Part shown: one piece after another, positions 1 through 15,800 of the stretch
Numbering within the stretch: the stretch's first letter is position 1
Layout: every line of letters begins with the position of its first letter
Origin: Lutraria lutraria
Lineage: Eukaryota; Mollusca; Bivalvia; Venerida; Mactridae
Direction: 5' to 3'
Assembly: GCA_964023205.1 (NCBI GenBank)
Contig: OZ026833.1
Coordinates: 29,042,830-29,106,829, forward strand
Length of the DNA: 64,000 nt
Made by a program: the position numbers and the translations under genes
Notes under the pieces: generated by a model
The model's database searches: none
What the model was told of the DNA's origin: nothing
Seen by the model: only the letters and a program-made list of their open reading frames with translations

Positions 1-3000
1 TTAAAAATTTCGTAACCAGGGGGTATAGGAAAAATCGTGAAATCTCAAAAATAAAAATTTCCTCAGATCTTGTTTATTTTTAAAGTTTGTCATGTTTAAT
101 GATATATCCAGCTTGAGAATGCATTCTTACCTGCATATTACACCCGAAACTTAAGTTAGAAAGTCTAATGCAGAAAAGTTAATTTCGTACGTTTTATGTA
201 GCAAAAAACAAAATGACCCAGATCACTTAAATATGACGTCAGAAACACATATCTACACATTTTCTCAGTCTTCTCAAAAGGACGAACAAAATGATATATC
301 ATATGATCATTTTGAACAAACAAATATTTTGCGAAAATTTAAAAAATTCGTAACCAGGGGGTATAGGATAAATCGTGAATTCTCAAAAATAAAAATTTCC
401 TCAGATCTTGTTTATTTTTAAACTTTGTCATGTCTAACGATATATCCAGCTTGAGAATGCATTCTTACCTGCATATTACACCCGAGACTTAAGTTAGAAA
501 GTCTAATGCAGAAAAGTTAATTTCGTACGTTTTGTGTAGCAAACAACAAAATGACCCAGATCACTTAAATGTGACGTCAGAAACACATATCTACACATTT
601 TCTCAGTCGTCTCAAAAAGTAGAACAAAATGATATATCATATGATCATTTTGAACAAACAAATATTTTGCCAAAATTTAAAAATCTCGTAACCAGGGGGT
701 ATAGTAAAAATCGTGAATTCTCAAAAATAAAAATTTCCTCAGATCTTGTTTATTTTTAAAGTTTGTCATGTTTAATGATATATCCAGATTGAGAATGCAT
801 TCTTACCTGCATATTACACCCGAAACTTAAGTTAGAAAGTCTAATGCAGAAAAGTTAATTTCGTACGTTTTATGTAGCAAACAACAAAATGACCCAGATC
901 ACTTAAATATGACGTCAGAAACACATATCTACACATTTTCTCAGTCGTCTCAAAAAGACGAACAAAATGATATATCACAAGATCATTTTTAACAAACAAA
1001 TATTTTGCCAAAATTTAAAAAATTCGTAACCAGGGGCTATAGGAAAAATCGTGAATTCTCAAAAATAAAAATTTCCTCAGATCTTGTTTATTTTTAAAGT
1101 TTGTCATGTTTAATGATATATCCAGCTTGAGAATGCATTCTTACCTGCATATTACACCCGAAACTTAAGTTAGAAAGTCTAATGCAGAAAAGTTAATTTC
1201 GTACGTTTTGTGTAGCAAACAACAAAATGACCCAGATCACTTAAATATGACGTCAGAAACACATATCTACACATTTTCTCAGTCGTCTCAAAAGGACGAA
1301 CAAAATGATATATCACATGATCATTTTGAACAAACAAATATTTTGCCAAAATTTAAAAATCTCGTAACCAGGGGGTATAGTAAAAATCGTGAATTCTCAA
1401 AAATAAAAATTTCCTCAGATATTGTTTATTTTTAAAGGTTGTCATGTTTAATGATATATCCAGCTTGAGAATGCATTCTTACCTGCATATTACACCCGAG
1501 ACATAAGTTAGAAAGTCTAATGCAGAAAAGTTAATTTCGTACGTTTTGTGTAGCAAACAACAAAACGACCCAGATCACTTAAATATGACGTCAGAAACAC
1601 ATATCTACACATTTTCTCAGTCGTCTCAAAAAGTAGAACAAAATGATATATCATATGATCATTTTGAACAAACAAATATTTTGCCAAAATTTAAAAATCT
1701 CGTAACCAGGGGGTATAGTAAAAATCGTGAATTCTCAAAAATAAAAATTTCCTCAGATCTTGTTTATTTTTAAAGTTTGTCATGTTTAATGATATATCCA
1801 GATTGAGAATGCATTCTTACCTGCATATTACACCCGAAACTTAAGTTAGAAAGTCTAATGCAGAAAAGTTAATTTCGTACGTTTTATGTAGCAAACAACA
1901 AAATGACCCAGATCACTTAAATATGACGTCAGAAACACATATCTACACATTTTCTCAGTCGTCTCAAAAAGACGAACAAAATGATATATCACAAGATCAT
2001 TTTTAACAAACAAATATTTTGCCAAAATTTAAAAAATTCGTAACCAGGGGCTATAGGAAAAATCGTGAATTCTCAAAAATAAAAATTTCCTCAGATCTTG
2101 TTTATTTTTAAAGTTTGTCATGTTTAATGATATATCCAGCTTGAGAATGCATTCTTACCTGCATATTACACCCGAAACTTAAGTTAGAAAGTCTAATGCA
2201 GAAAAGTTAATTTCGTACGTTTTGTGTAGCAAACAACAAAATGACCCAGATCACTTAAATATGACGTCAGAAACACATATCTACACATTTTCTCAGTCGT
2301 CTCAAAAGGACGAACAAAATGATATATCACATGATCATTTTGAACAAACAAATATTTTGCCAAAATTTAAAAATCTCGTAACCAGGGGGTATAGTAAAAA
2401 TCGTGAATTCTCAAAAATAAAAATTTCCTCAGATATTGTTTATTTTTAAAGGTTGTCATGTTTAATGATATATCCAGCTTGAGAATGCATTCTTACCTGC
2501 ATATTACACCCGAGACTTAAGTTAGAAAGTCTAATGCAGAAAAGTTAATTTCGTACGTTTTGTGTAGCAAACAACAAAACGACCCAGATCACTTAAATAT
2601 GTCGTCAGAAACACATATCTACACATTTTCTCAGTCGTCTCAAAAAGACGAACAAAATGATATATCACATGATCATTTTGAACAAAAAAATATTTTGCCA
2701 AAATTTAAAAATCTCGTAACCAGGGGGTATAGTAAAAATCGTGAATTCTCAAAAATAAAAATTTCCTCAGATCTTGTTTATTTTTAAAGTTTGTCATGTT
2801 TAATGATATATCCAGCCTGAGAATGCATTCTTACCTGCATATTACACCCGAAACTTAAGTTAGAAAGTCTAATGCAGAAAAGTTAATTTCGTACGTTTTA
2901 TGTAGCAAAAAACAAAATGACCCAGATCACTTAAATATGACGTCAGAAACACATATCTACACATTTTCTCAGTCTTCTCAAAAGGACGAACAAAATGATA

Positions 3001-6000
3001 TATCACATGATCATTTTGAACAAACAAATATTTTGCGAAAATTTAAAAAATTCGTAACCAGGGGGTATAGGATAAATCGTGAATTCTCAAAAATAAAAAT
3101 TTCCTCAGATCTTGTTTATTTTTAAACTTTGTCATGTCTAACGATATATCCAGCTCGAGAATGCATTCTTACCTGCATATTACACCCGAAACTTAAGTTA
3201 GAAAGTCTAATGCAGAAAAGTTAATTTCGTACGTTTTGTGTAGCAAACAACAAAATGACCCAGATCACTTAAATGTGACGTCAGAAACACATATCTACAC
3301 ATTTTCTCAGTCGTCTCAAAAGGACGACCAAAATGATATATCACATGATCATTTTGAACAAAAAATATTTTGCCAAAATTTAAAAATCTCGTAACCAGGG
3401 GGTATAGTAAAAATCGTGAATTCTCAAAAATAAAAATTTCCTCAGATCTTGTTTATTTTTAAAGTTTGTCATGTTTAATGATATATCCAGTCTGAGAATG
3501 CATTCTTACCTGCATATTACACCCGAGACTTAAGTTAGAAAGTCTAATGCAGAAAAGTTAATTTCGTACGTTTTATGTAGCAAACAACAAAATGACCCAG
3601 ATCACTTAAATATGACGTCAGAAACACATATCTACACATTTTCTCAGTCGTCTCAAAAAGTAGAACAAAATGATATATCATATGATCATTTTGAACAAAC
3701 AAATATTTTGCCAAAATTTAAAAATCTCGTAACCAGGGGGTATAGTAAAAATCGTGAATTCTCAAAAATAAAAATTTCCTCAGATCTTGTTTATTTTTAA
3801 AGTTTGTCATGTTTAATGATATATCCAGATTGAGAATGCATTCTTACCTGCATATTACACCCGAAACTTAAGTTAGAAAGTCTAATGCAGAAAAGTTAAT
3901 TTCGTACGTTTTATGTAGCAAACAACAAAATGACCCAGATCACTTAAATATGACGTCAGAAACACATATCTACACATTTTCTCAGTCGTCTCAAAAAGAC
4001 GAACAAAATGATATATCACAAGATCATTTTTAACAAACAAATATTTTGCCAAAATTTAAAAAATTCGTAACCAGGGGCTATAGGAAAAATCGTGAATTCT
4101 CAAAAATAAAAATTTCCTCAGATCTTGTTTATTTTTAAAGTTTGTCATGTTTAATGATATATCCAGCTTGAGAATGCATTCTTACCTGCATATTACACCC
4201 GAAACTTAAGTTAGAAAGTCTAATGCAGAAAAGTTAATTTCGTACGTTTTGTGTAGCAAACAACAAAATGACCCAGATCACTTAAATATGACGTCAGAAA
4301 CACATATCTACACATTTTCTCAGTCGTCTCAAAAGGACGAACAAAATGATATATCACATGATCATTTTGAACAAACAAATATTTTGCCAAAATTTAAAAA
4401 TCTCGTAACCAGGGGGTATAGTAAAAATCGTGAATTCTCAAAAATAAAAATTTCCTCAGATATTGTTTATTTTTAAAGGTTGTCATGTTTAATGATATAT
4501 CCAGCTTGAGAATGCATTCTTACCTGCATATTACACCCGAGACTTAAGTTAGAAAGTCTAATGCAGAAAAGTTAATTTCGTACGTTTTGTGTAGCAAACA
4601 ACAAAACGACCCAGATCACTTAAATATGTCGTCAGAAACACATATCTACACATTTTCTCAGTCGTCTCAAAAGGACGAACAAAATGATATATCACATGAT
4701 CATTTTTAACAAACAAATATTTTGCCAAAATTTAAAAATTTCGTAACCAGGGGGTATAGGAAAAATCGTGAAATCTCAAAAATAAAAATTTCCTCAGATC
4801 TTGTTTATTTTTAAAGTTTGTCATGTTTAATGATATATCCAGCTTGAGAATGCATTCTTACCTGCATATTACACCCGAAACTTAAGTTAGAAAGTCTAAT
4901 GCAGAAAAGTTAATTTCGTACGTTTTATGTAGCAAACAACAAAATGACCCAGATCACTTAAATATGACGTCAGAAACACATATCTACACATTTTCTCAGT
5001 CGTCTCAAAAAGACGAACAAAATGATATATCACATGATCATTTTGAACAAACAAATATTTTGCCAAAATTTAAAAATCTCGTAACCAGGGGGTATAGTAA
5101 AAATCGTGAATTCTCAAAAATAAAAATTTCCTCAGATCTTGTTTATTTTTAAAGTTTGTCATGTTTAATGATATATCCAGCCTGAGAATGCATTCTTACC
5201 TGCATATTACACCCGAAACTTAAGTTAGAAAGTCTAATGCAGAAAAGTTAATTTCGTACGTTTTGTGTAGCAAACAACAAAACGACCCAGATCACTTAAA
5301 TATGTCGTCAGAAACACATATCTACACATTTTCTCAGTCGTCTCAAAAGGACGAACAAAATGATATATCACATGATCATTTTTAACAAACAAATATTTTG
5401 CCAAAATTTAAAAATTTCGTAACCAGGGGGTATAGGAAAAATCGTGAAATCTCAAAAATAAAAATTTCCTCAGATCTTGTTTATTTTTAAAGTTTGTCAT
5501 GTTTAATGATATATCCAGCTTGAGAATGCATTCTTACCTGCATATTACACCCGAGACTTAAGTTAGAAAGTCTAATGCAGAAAAGTTAATTTCGTACGTT
5601 TTATGTAGCAAACAACAAAATGACCCAGATCACTTAAATATGACGTCAGAAACACATATCTACACATTTTCTCAGTCGTCTCAAAAAGACGAACAAAATG
5701 ATATATCACATGATCATTTTGAACAAACAAATATTTTGCCAAAATTTAAAAATCTCGTAACCAGGGGGTATAGTAAAAATCGTGAATTCTCAAAAATAAA
5801 AATTTCCTCAGATATTGTTTATTTTTAAAGGTTGTCATGTTTAATGATATATCCAGCTTGAGAATGCATTCTTACCTGCATATTACACCCGAGACTTAAG
5901 TTAGAAAGTCTAATGCAGAAAAGTTAATTTCGTACGTTTTGTGTAGCAAACAACAAAACGACCCAGATCACTTAAATATGACGTCAGAAACACATATCTA

Positions 6001-9000
6001 CACATTTTCTCAGTCGTCTCAAAAGGACGAACAAAATGATATATCACATGATCATTTTTAACAAACAAATATTTTGCCAAAATTTAAAAATTTCGTAACC
6101 AGGGGGTATAGGAAAAATCGTGAAATCTCAAAAATAAAAATTTCCTCAGATCTTGTTTATTTTTAAAGTTTGTCATGTTTAATGATATATCCAGCTTGAG
6201 AATGCATTCTTACCTGCATATTACACCCGAGACTTAAGTTAGAAAGTCTAATGCAGAAAAGTTAATTTCGTACGTTTTATGTAGCAAACAACAAAATGAC
6301 CCAGATCACTTAAATATGACGTCAGAAACACATATCTACACATTTTCTCAGTCGTCTCAAAAAGACGAACAAAATGATATATCACATGATCATTTTGAAC
6401 AAAAAAATATTTTGCCAAAATTTAAAAATCTCGTAACCAGGGGGTATAGTAAAAATCCTGAATTCTCAAAAATAAAAATTTCCTCAGATCTTGTTTATTT
6501 TTAAAGTTTGTCATGTTTAATGATATATCCAGCCTGAGAATGCATTCTTACCTGCATATTACACCCGAAACTTAAGTTAGAAAGTCTAATGCAGAAAAGT
6601 TAATTTCGTACGTTTTATGTAGCAAAAAACAAAATGACCCAGATCACTTAAATATGACGTCAGAAACACATATCTACACATTTTCTCAGTCTTCTCAAAA
6701 GGACGAACAAAATGATATATCACATGATCATTTTGAACAAACAAATATTTTGCGAAAATTTAAAAAATTCGTAACCAGGGGGTATAGGATAAATCGTGAA
6801 TTCTCAAAAATAAAAATTTCCTCAGATCTTGTTTATTTTTAAACTTTGTCATGTCTAACGATATATCCAGCTTGAGAATGCATTCTTACCTGCATATTAC
6901 ACCCGAGACTTAAGTTAGAAAGTCTAATGCAGAAAAGTTAATTTCGTACGTTTTGTGTAGCAAACAACAAAATGACCCAGATCACTTAAATGTGACGTCA
7001 GAAACACATATCTACACATTTTCTCAGTCGTCTCAAAAAGTAGAACAAAATGATATATCATATGATCATTTTGAACAAACAAATATTTTGCCAAAATTTA
7101 AAAATCTCGTAACCAGGGGGTATAGTAAAAATCGTGAATTCTCAAAAATAAAAATTTCCTCAGATCTTGTTTATTTTTAAAGTTTGTCATGTTTAATGAT
7201 ATATCCAGATTGAGAATGCATTCTTACCTGCATATTACACCCGAAACTTAAGTTAGAAAGTCTAATGCAGAAAAGTTAATTTCGTACGTTTTATGTAGCA
7301 AACAACAAAATGACCCAGATCACTTAAATATGACGTCAGAAACACATATCTACACATTTTCTCAGTCGTCTCAAAAAGACGAACAAAATGATATATCACA
7401 AGATCATTTTTAACAAACAAATATTTTGCCAAAATTTAAAAATTTCGTAACCAGGGGGTATAGGAAAAATCGTGAAATCTCAAAAATAAAAATTTCCTCA
7501 GATCTTGTTTATTTTTAAAGTTTGTCATGTTTAATGATATATCCAGCTTGAGAATGCATTCTTACCTGCATATTACACCCGAAACTTAAGTTAGAAAGTC
7601 TAATGCAGAAAAGTTAATTTCGTACGTTTTATGTAGCAAACAACAAAATGACCCAGATCACTTAAATATGACGTCAGAAACACATATCTACACATTTTCT
7701 CAGTCGTCTCAAAAAGACGAACAAAATGATATATCACATGATCATTTTGAACAAAAAAATATTTTGCCAAAATTTAAAAATCTCGTAACCAGGGGGTATA
7801 GTAAAAATCGTGAATTCTCAAAAATAAAAATTTCCTCAGATCTTGTTTATTTTTAAAGTTTGTCATGTTTAATGATATATCCAGCCTGAGAATGCATTCT
7901 TACCTGCATATTACACCCGAAACTTAAGTTAGAAAGTCTAATGCAGAAAAGTTAATTTCGTACGTTTTGTGTAGCAAACAACAAAACGACCCAGATCACT
8001 TAAATATGTCGTCAGAAACACATATCTACACATTTTCTCAGTCGTCTCAAAAAGACGAACAAAATGATATATCACATGATCATTTTGAACAAAAAAATAT
8101 TTTGCCAAAATTTAAAAATCTCGTAACCAGGGGGTATAGTAAAAATCGTGAATTCTCAAAAATAAAAATTTCCTCAGATCTTGTTTATTTTTAAAGTTTG
8201 TCATGTTTAATGATATATCTAGCTTGAGAATGCATTCTTACCTGCAAATTACACCCGAGACTTAAGTTAGAAAGTCTAATGCAGAAAAGTTAATTTCGTA
8301 CGTTTTGTGTAGCAAACAACAAAATGACCCAGATCACTTAAATATGACGTCAGAAACACATATCTACACATTTTCTCAGTCGTCTCAAAAAGACGAACAA
8401 AATGATATATCACATGATCATTTTTAACAAACAAATATTTTGCCAAGATTTAAAAATTTCGTAACCAGGGGGTATAGGAAAAATCGTGAAATCTCAAAAA
8501 TAAAAATTTCCTCAGATCTTGTTTTTTTTTAAAGTTTGTCATGTTTAATGATATATCCAGCTTGAGAATGCATTCTTACCTGCATATTACACCCGAAACT
8601 TAAGTTAGAAAGTCTAATGCAGAAAAGTTAATTTCGTACGTTTTATGTAGCAAACAACAAAATGACCCAGATCACTTAAATATGACGTCAGAAACACATA
8701 TCTACACATTTTCTCAGTCGTCTCAAAAGGACGAACAAAATGATATATCACATGATCATTTTGAACAAACAAATATTTTGCGAAAATTTAAAAAATTCGT
8801 AACCAGGGGGTATAGGATAAATCGTGAATTCTCAAAAATAAAAATTTCCTCAGATCTTGTTTATTTTTAAACTTTGTCATGTCTAACGATATATCCAGCT
8901 TGAGAATGCATTCTTACCTGCATATTACACCCGAGACTTAAGTTAGAAAGTCTAATGCAGAAAAGTTAATTTCGTACGTTTTGTGTAGCAAACAACAAAA

Positions 9001-9840
9001 TGACCCAGATCACTTAAATGTGACGTCAGAAACACATATCTACACATTTTCTCAGTCGTCTCAAAAAGTAGAACAAAATGATATATCATATGATCATTTT
9101 GAACAAACAAATATTTTGCCAAAATTTAAAAATCTCGTAACCAGGGGGTATAGTAAAAATCGTGAATTCTCAAAAATAAAAATTTCCTCAGATATTGTTT
9201 ATTTTTAAAGGTTGTCATGTTTAATGATATATCCAGCTTGAGAATGCATTCTTACCTGCATATTACACCCGAGACTTAAGTTAGAAAGTCTAATGCAGAA
9301 AAGTTAATTTCGTACGTTTTGTGTAGCAAACAACAAAACGACCCAGATCACTTAAATATGTCGTCAGAAACACATATCTACACATTTTCTCAGTCGTCTC
9401 AAAAGGACGAACAAAATGATATATCACATGATCATTTTTAACAAACAAATATTTTGCCAAAATTTAAAAATCTCGTAACCAGGGGGTATAGTAAAAATCG
9501 TGAATTCTCAAAAATAAAAATTTCCTCAGATCTTGTTTATTTTTAAAGTTTGTCATGTTTAATGATATATCCAGCTTGAGAATGCATTCTTACCTGCAAA
9601 TTACACCCGAGACTTAAGTTAGAAAGTCTAATGCAGAAAAGTTAATTTCGTACGTTTTGTGTAGCAAACAACAAAATGACCCAGATCACTTAAATATGAC
9701 GTCAGAAACACATATCTACACATTTTCTCAGTCGTCTCAAAAAGTAGAACAAAATGATATATCATATGATCATTTTGAACAAACAAATATTTTGCCAAAA
9801 TTTAAAAATCTCGTAACCAGGGGGTATAGTAAAAATCGTG
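1..9840. repeat. Satellite block A: type-A monomers, 3-mer higher-order repeats
   Basis: Only type-A monomers occur here, recognised by TTTCGTACGTTTT followed by TGTAGCAAACAAC. A three-monomer unit of 1014 bp is visible three times, beginning near 532, 1546 and 3573. In each case a copy with GTAGAACAAAATG is followed by a copy with a TTTTTAAC stop variant and then by a copy with AGATATTGTT. A distinct variant with GCGAAAATTT and AGGATAAATCG recurs near 233, 2937, 6654 and 8682, at spacings of 8, 11 and 6 monomers. These mixed spacings suggest repeated unequal exchange of multi-monomer segments, not one simple higher-order unit. Confidence 0.85.
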
Positions 9841-12800
9841 AAATTCTCAAAAATAAAAAATTCCTCAGATCTTGTTTATTTTTAAAGTTTGTCATGTTTA
9901 AAGATATATCCAGCTTGAGAATGCATTCTTACCTGCATATTACACCCGAGACTTAAGTTAGAAAGTCTAATGCAGAAAAGTTAATTTCGTACGTTTTGTG
10001 TAGCAAACAACAAAATGACTCAGATCACTTAAATGTGACGTCAGAAACACATATCTACACATTTTCTCAGTCGTCTCAATAAGTCGAACAAAATGATATA
10101 TCATATGATCATTTTTAACAAACAAATATTTTGCCAAAATTTAAAAATCTCGTAACCAGGGAGTGTAGTAAAAATCGTGAAATTCTCAAAAATAAAAAAA
10201 TCCTCAGATCTTCTTTATTTTTAAAGTTTGTCATGTTTAAAGATATATCCAGCTTGAGAATGCATTCTTACCTGCATATTACACCCAAAACTTAAGTTAG
10301 AAAGTCTAATGCAGAAAAGTTAATTTCGTACGTTTTATGTAGCAAACAACAAAATGACACAGATCACTTAAATATGACGTCAGAAACACATATCTACACA
10401 TTTTTCTCAGTCGTCTCAAACAGACGAACAAAATGATATATCACATGATCATTTTGAACAATCAAATATTTTGCCAAATTTAAAAATCTCGTAACTAGGG
10501 GGTATAGTAAAAATCGTGAAATTCTCAAAAATAAAAATCTCCTCAGATCTTGTTTATTTTTAAAGTTTGTCATGTTTAATGATATATCCAGCTTGAGAAT
10601 GCATTCTAACATGCATATTTCACCCGAAACTTAGGTTAGAAAGTCTAATACAGAAAAGTTGATTTCCGACTTTTGTTGGAAACAACAAAACGACCCAGAT
10701 CACTTAAATATGACGTCAGAAACACATATCTACACATTTTCTCAGTCGTCTCAATAAGACGAACAAAATGATATATCACATGATCATTTTGAACAAACAA
10801 ATATTTTGCCAAAATTTAAAAATCTCGTAACCAGGGGGTATAGTAAAAATCGTGAATTCTCAAAAATAAAAATTTCCTCAGATCTTGTTTATTTTTAAAG
10901 TTTGTCATGTTTAATGATATATCCAGCTTGAGAATGCATTCTTACCTGCATATTACACCCGAGACTTAAGTTAGAAAGTCTAATGCAGAAAAGTTAATTT
11001 CGTACGTTTTGTGTAGCAAACAACAAAATGACCCAGATCACTCAAATATGACGTCAGAAACACATATCTACACATTTTCTCAGTCGTCTCAAAAAGACGA
11101 ACAAAATGATATATCACATGATCGTTTTGAACAAAAAAATATTTTGCCCAAATTTAAAAATCTCGTAAGCAGGGGGTATAGTAAAAATCGTGAAATTCTC
11201 AGAAATAAAAATTATCTCAGATCTTGTTTATTTTTAAAGGTTGTCATGTTTAATGATATATCCAGCTTGAGAATGCATTCTCACCTGCATATTACACCCG
11301 AGACTTAAGTTAGAAAGTCTAATGCAGAAAAGTTAATTCCGTACGTTTTGTGTAGCAAACAACAAAATGACCCAGATCACTTAAATATGACGTCAGAAAC
11401 ACAAATCTACACATTTTCTCAGTCGTCTCAAAAAGTCGAACAAAATGATATATCACATGATCATTTTGAACAATCAAATATTTTGCCAAAATTTAAAAAT
11501 CTCGTAACTAGGGGGTATAGTAAAAATCGTGAAATTCTCAAAAATAAAAATTTCCTCAGATCTTGTTTATTTTTAAAGTTTGTCATGTTTAATGATATAT
11601 CCAGCTTGAGAATGCATTCTAACATGCATATTTCACCCGAAACTTAGGTTAGAAAGTCTAATACAGAAAAGTTGATTTCCGACTTTTGTTGGAAACAACA
11701 AAACGACCCAGAACACTTAAATATGACGTCAGAAACACATATCTACACATTTTCTCAGTCGTCTCAATAAGACGAACAAAATGATATATAACATGATCAT
11801 TTTGAACAAACAAATATTTTGCCAAAATTTAAAAATCTCGTAACCAGGGGGTATAGTAAAAATCGTGAATTCTCAAAAATAAAAATTTCCTCAGATCTTG
11901 TTTATTTTTAAAGTTTGTCATGTTTAATGATATATCCAGCTTGAGAATGCATCCTTACCTGCATATTACACCCGAGACTTAAGTTAGAAAGTCTAATGCA
12001 GAAAAGTTAATTTCGTACGTTTTGTGTAGCAAACAACAAAATGACCCAGATCACTTAAATGTGACGTCAGAAACACATATCTACTCATTTTCTCAGTCGT
12101 CTCAATAAGTCGAACAAAATGATATATCATATGATCATTTTGAACAAACAAATATTTTGCCAAAATTTAAAAATCTCGTAACTAGGGGGTATAGTAAAAA
12201 TCGTGAAATTCTCAAAAATAAAAATTTCCTCAGATCTTGTTTATTTTTAAAGTTTGTCATGTTTAATGATATATCCAGCTTGAGAATGCATTCTAACATG
12301 CATATTTCACCCGAAACTTAGGTTAGAAAGTCTAATACAGAAAAGTTGATTTCCGACTTTTGTTGGAAACAACAAAACGACCCAGATCACTTAAATATGA
12401 CGTCAGAAACACATATCTACACATTTTCTCAGTCGTCTCAATAAGACGAACAAAATGATATATCACATGATCATTTTGAACAAACAAATATTTTGCCAAA
12501 ATTTAAAAATCTCGTAACCAGGGGGTATAGTAAAAATCGTGAATTCTCAAAAATAAAAATTTCCTCAGATCTTGTTTATTTTTAAAGGTTGTCATGTTTA
12601 ATGATATATCCAGCTTGAGAATGCATTCTCACCTGCATATTACACCCGAGACTTAAGTTAGAAAGTCTAATGCAGAAAAGTTAATTTCGTACGTTTTGTG
12701 TAGCAAACAACAAAATGACCCAGATCACTTAAATATGACGTCAGAAACACATATCTACACATTTTCTCAGTCGTCTCAAAAAGACGAACAAAATGATATA

Positions 12801-15800
12801 TCACATGATCGTTTTGAACAAAAAAATATTTTGCCCAAATTTAAAAATCTCGTAACCAGGGGGTATAGTAAAAATCGTGAAATTCTCAAAAATAAAAATT
12901 TCCTCAGATCTTGTTTATTTTTAAAGTTTGTCATGTTTAATGATATATCCAGCTTGAGAATGCATTCTCACCTGCATATTACACCCGAGACTTAAGTTAG
13001 AAAGTCTAATGCAGAAAAGTTAATTCCGTACGTTTTGTGTAGCAAACAACAAAATGACCCAGATCACTTAAATATGACGTCAGAAACACAAATCTACACA
13101 TTTTCTCAGTCGTCTCAAAAAGTCGAACAAAATGATATATCACATGATCATTTTGAACAATCAAATATTTTGCCAAAATTTAAAAATCTCGTAACTAGGG
13201 GGTATAGTAAAAATCGTGAAATTCTCAAAAATAAAAATTTCCTCAGATCTTGTTTATTTTTAAAGTTTGTCATGTTTAATGATATATCCAGCTTGAGAAT
13301 GCATTCTAACATGCATATTTCACCCGAAACTTAGGTTAGAAAGTCTAATACAGAAAAGTTGATTTCCGACTTTTGTTGGAAACAACAAAACGACCCAGAA
13401 CACTTAAATATGACGTCAGAAACACATATCTACACATTTTCTCAGTCGTCTCAATAAGACGAACAAAATGATATATAACATGATCATTTTGAACAAACAA
13501 ATATTTTGCCAAAATTTAAAAATCTCGTAACCAGGGGGTATAGTAAAAATCGTGAATTCTCAAAAAATAAAAATTTCCTCAGATCTTGTTTATTTTTAAA
13601 GTTTGTCATGTTTAATGATATATCCAGCTTGAGAATGCATCCTTACCTGCATATTACACCCGAGACTTAAGTTAGAAAGTCTAATGCAGAAAAGTTAATT
13701 TCGTACGTTTTGTGTAGCAAACAACAAAATGACCCAGATCACTTAAATGTGACGTCAGAAACACATATCTACTCATTTTCTCAGTCGTCTCAATAAGTCG
13801 AACAAAATGATATATCATATGATCATTTTGAACAAACAAATATTTTGCCAAAATTTAAAAATCTCGTAACTAGGGGGTATAGTAAAAATCGTGAAATTCT
13901 CAAAAATAAAAATTTCCTCAGATCTTGTTTATTTTTAAAGTTTGTCATGTTTAATGATATATCCAGCTTGAGAATGCATTCTAACATGCATATTTCACCC
14001 GAAACTTAGGTTAGAAAGTCTAATACAGAAAAGTTGATTTCCGACTTTTGTTGGAAACAACAAAACGACCCAGATCACTTAAATATGACGTCAGAAACAC
14101 ATATCTACACATTTTCTCAGTCGTCTCAATAAGACGAACAAAATGATATATCACATGATCATTTTGAACAAACAAATATTTTGCCAAAATTTAAAAATCT
14201 CGTAACCAGGGGGTATAGTAAAAATCGTGAATACTCAAAAATAAAAATTTCCTCAGATCTTGTTTATTTTTAAAGTTTGTCATGTTTAATGATATATCCA
14301 GCTTGAGAATGCATCCTTACCTGCATATTACACCCGAGACTTAAGTTAGAAAGTCTAATGCAGAAAAGTTAATTTCGTACGTTTTGTGTAGCAAACAACA
14401 AAATGACCCAGATCACTTAAATGTGACGTCAGAAACACATATCTACTCATTTTCTCAGTCGTCTCAATAAGTCGAACAAAATGATATATCATATGATCAT
14501 TTTGAACAAACAAATATTTTGCCAAAATTTAAAAATCTCGTAACCAGGGGGTATAGTAAAAATCGTGAAATTCTCAAAAATAAAAATTTCCTCAGATCTT
14601 GTTTATTTTTAAAGATTGTCATGTTTAATGATATATCCAGCTTGAGAATGCATTCTAACATGCATATTTCACCCGAAACTTAGGTTAGAAAGTCTAATAC
14701 AGAAAAGTTGATTTCCGACTTTTGTTGGAAACAACAAAACGACCCAGATCACTTAAATATGACGTCAGAAACACATATCTACACATTTTCTCAGTCGTCT
14801 CAATAAGACGAACAAAATGATATATCACATGATCATTTTGAACAAACAAATATTTTGCCAAAATTTAAAAATCTCGTAACCAGGGGGTATAGTAAAAATC
14901 GTGAATTCTCAAAAATAAAAATTTCCTCAGATCTTGTTTATTTTTAAAGTTTGTCATGTTTAATGATATATCCAGCTTGAGAATGCATTCTTACCTGCAT
15001 ATTACACCCGAGACTTAAGTTAGAAAGTCTAATGCAGAAAAGTTAATTTCGTACGTTTTGTGTAGCAAACAACAAAATGACCCAGATCACTTAAATGTGA
15101 CGTCAGAAACACATATCTACACATTTTCTCAGTCGTCTCAATAAGTCGAACAAAATGATATATCATATGATCATTTTTAACAAACAAATATTTTGCCAAA
15201 CATTAAAAATCTCGTAACCAGGGAGTGTAGTAAAAATCGTGAAATTCTCAAAAATAAAAAAATCCTCAGATCTTCTTTATTTTTAAAGTTTGTCATGTTT
15301 AAAGATATATCCAGCTTGAGAATGCATTCTTACCTGCATATTACACCCAAAACTTAAGTTAGAAAGTCTAATGCAGAAAAGTTAATTTCGTACGTTTTAT
15401 GTAGCAAACAACAAAATGACACAGATCACTTAAATATGACGTCAGAAACACATATCTACACATTTTTCTCAGTCGTCTCAAACAGACGAACAAAATGATA
15501 TATCACATGATCATTTTGAACAATCAAATATTTTGCCAAATTTAAAAATCTCGTAACTAGGGGGTATAGTAAAAATCGTGAAATTCTCAAAAATAAAAAT
15601 TTCCTCAGATCTTGTTTATTTTTAAAGTTTGTCATGTTTAATGATATATCCAGCTTGAGAATGCATTCTAACATGCATATTTCACCCGAAACTTAGGTTA
15701 GAAAGTCTAATACAGAAAAGTTGATTTCCGACTTTTGTTGGAAACAACAAAACGACCCAGATCACTTAAATATGACGTCAGAAACACATATCTACACATT

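Noticed and set aside
10665..10690. CENP-B-box-like GTTGGAAAC in type-B monomers
   Set aside because: Only the centre resembles the vertebrate CENP-B box; the required TTCG and CGGG parts are absent (TTTG and CAAC instead), and the hairpin explains the sequence.
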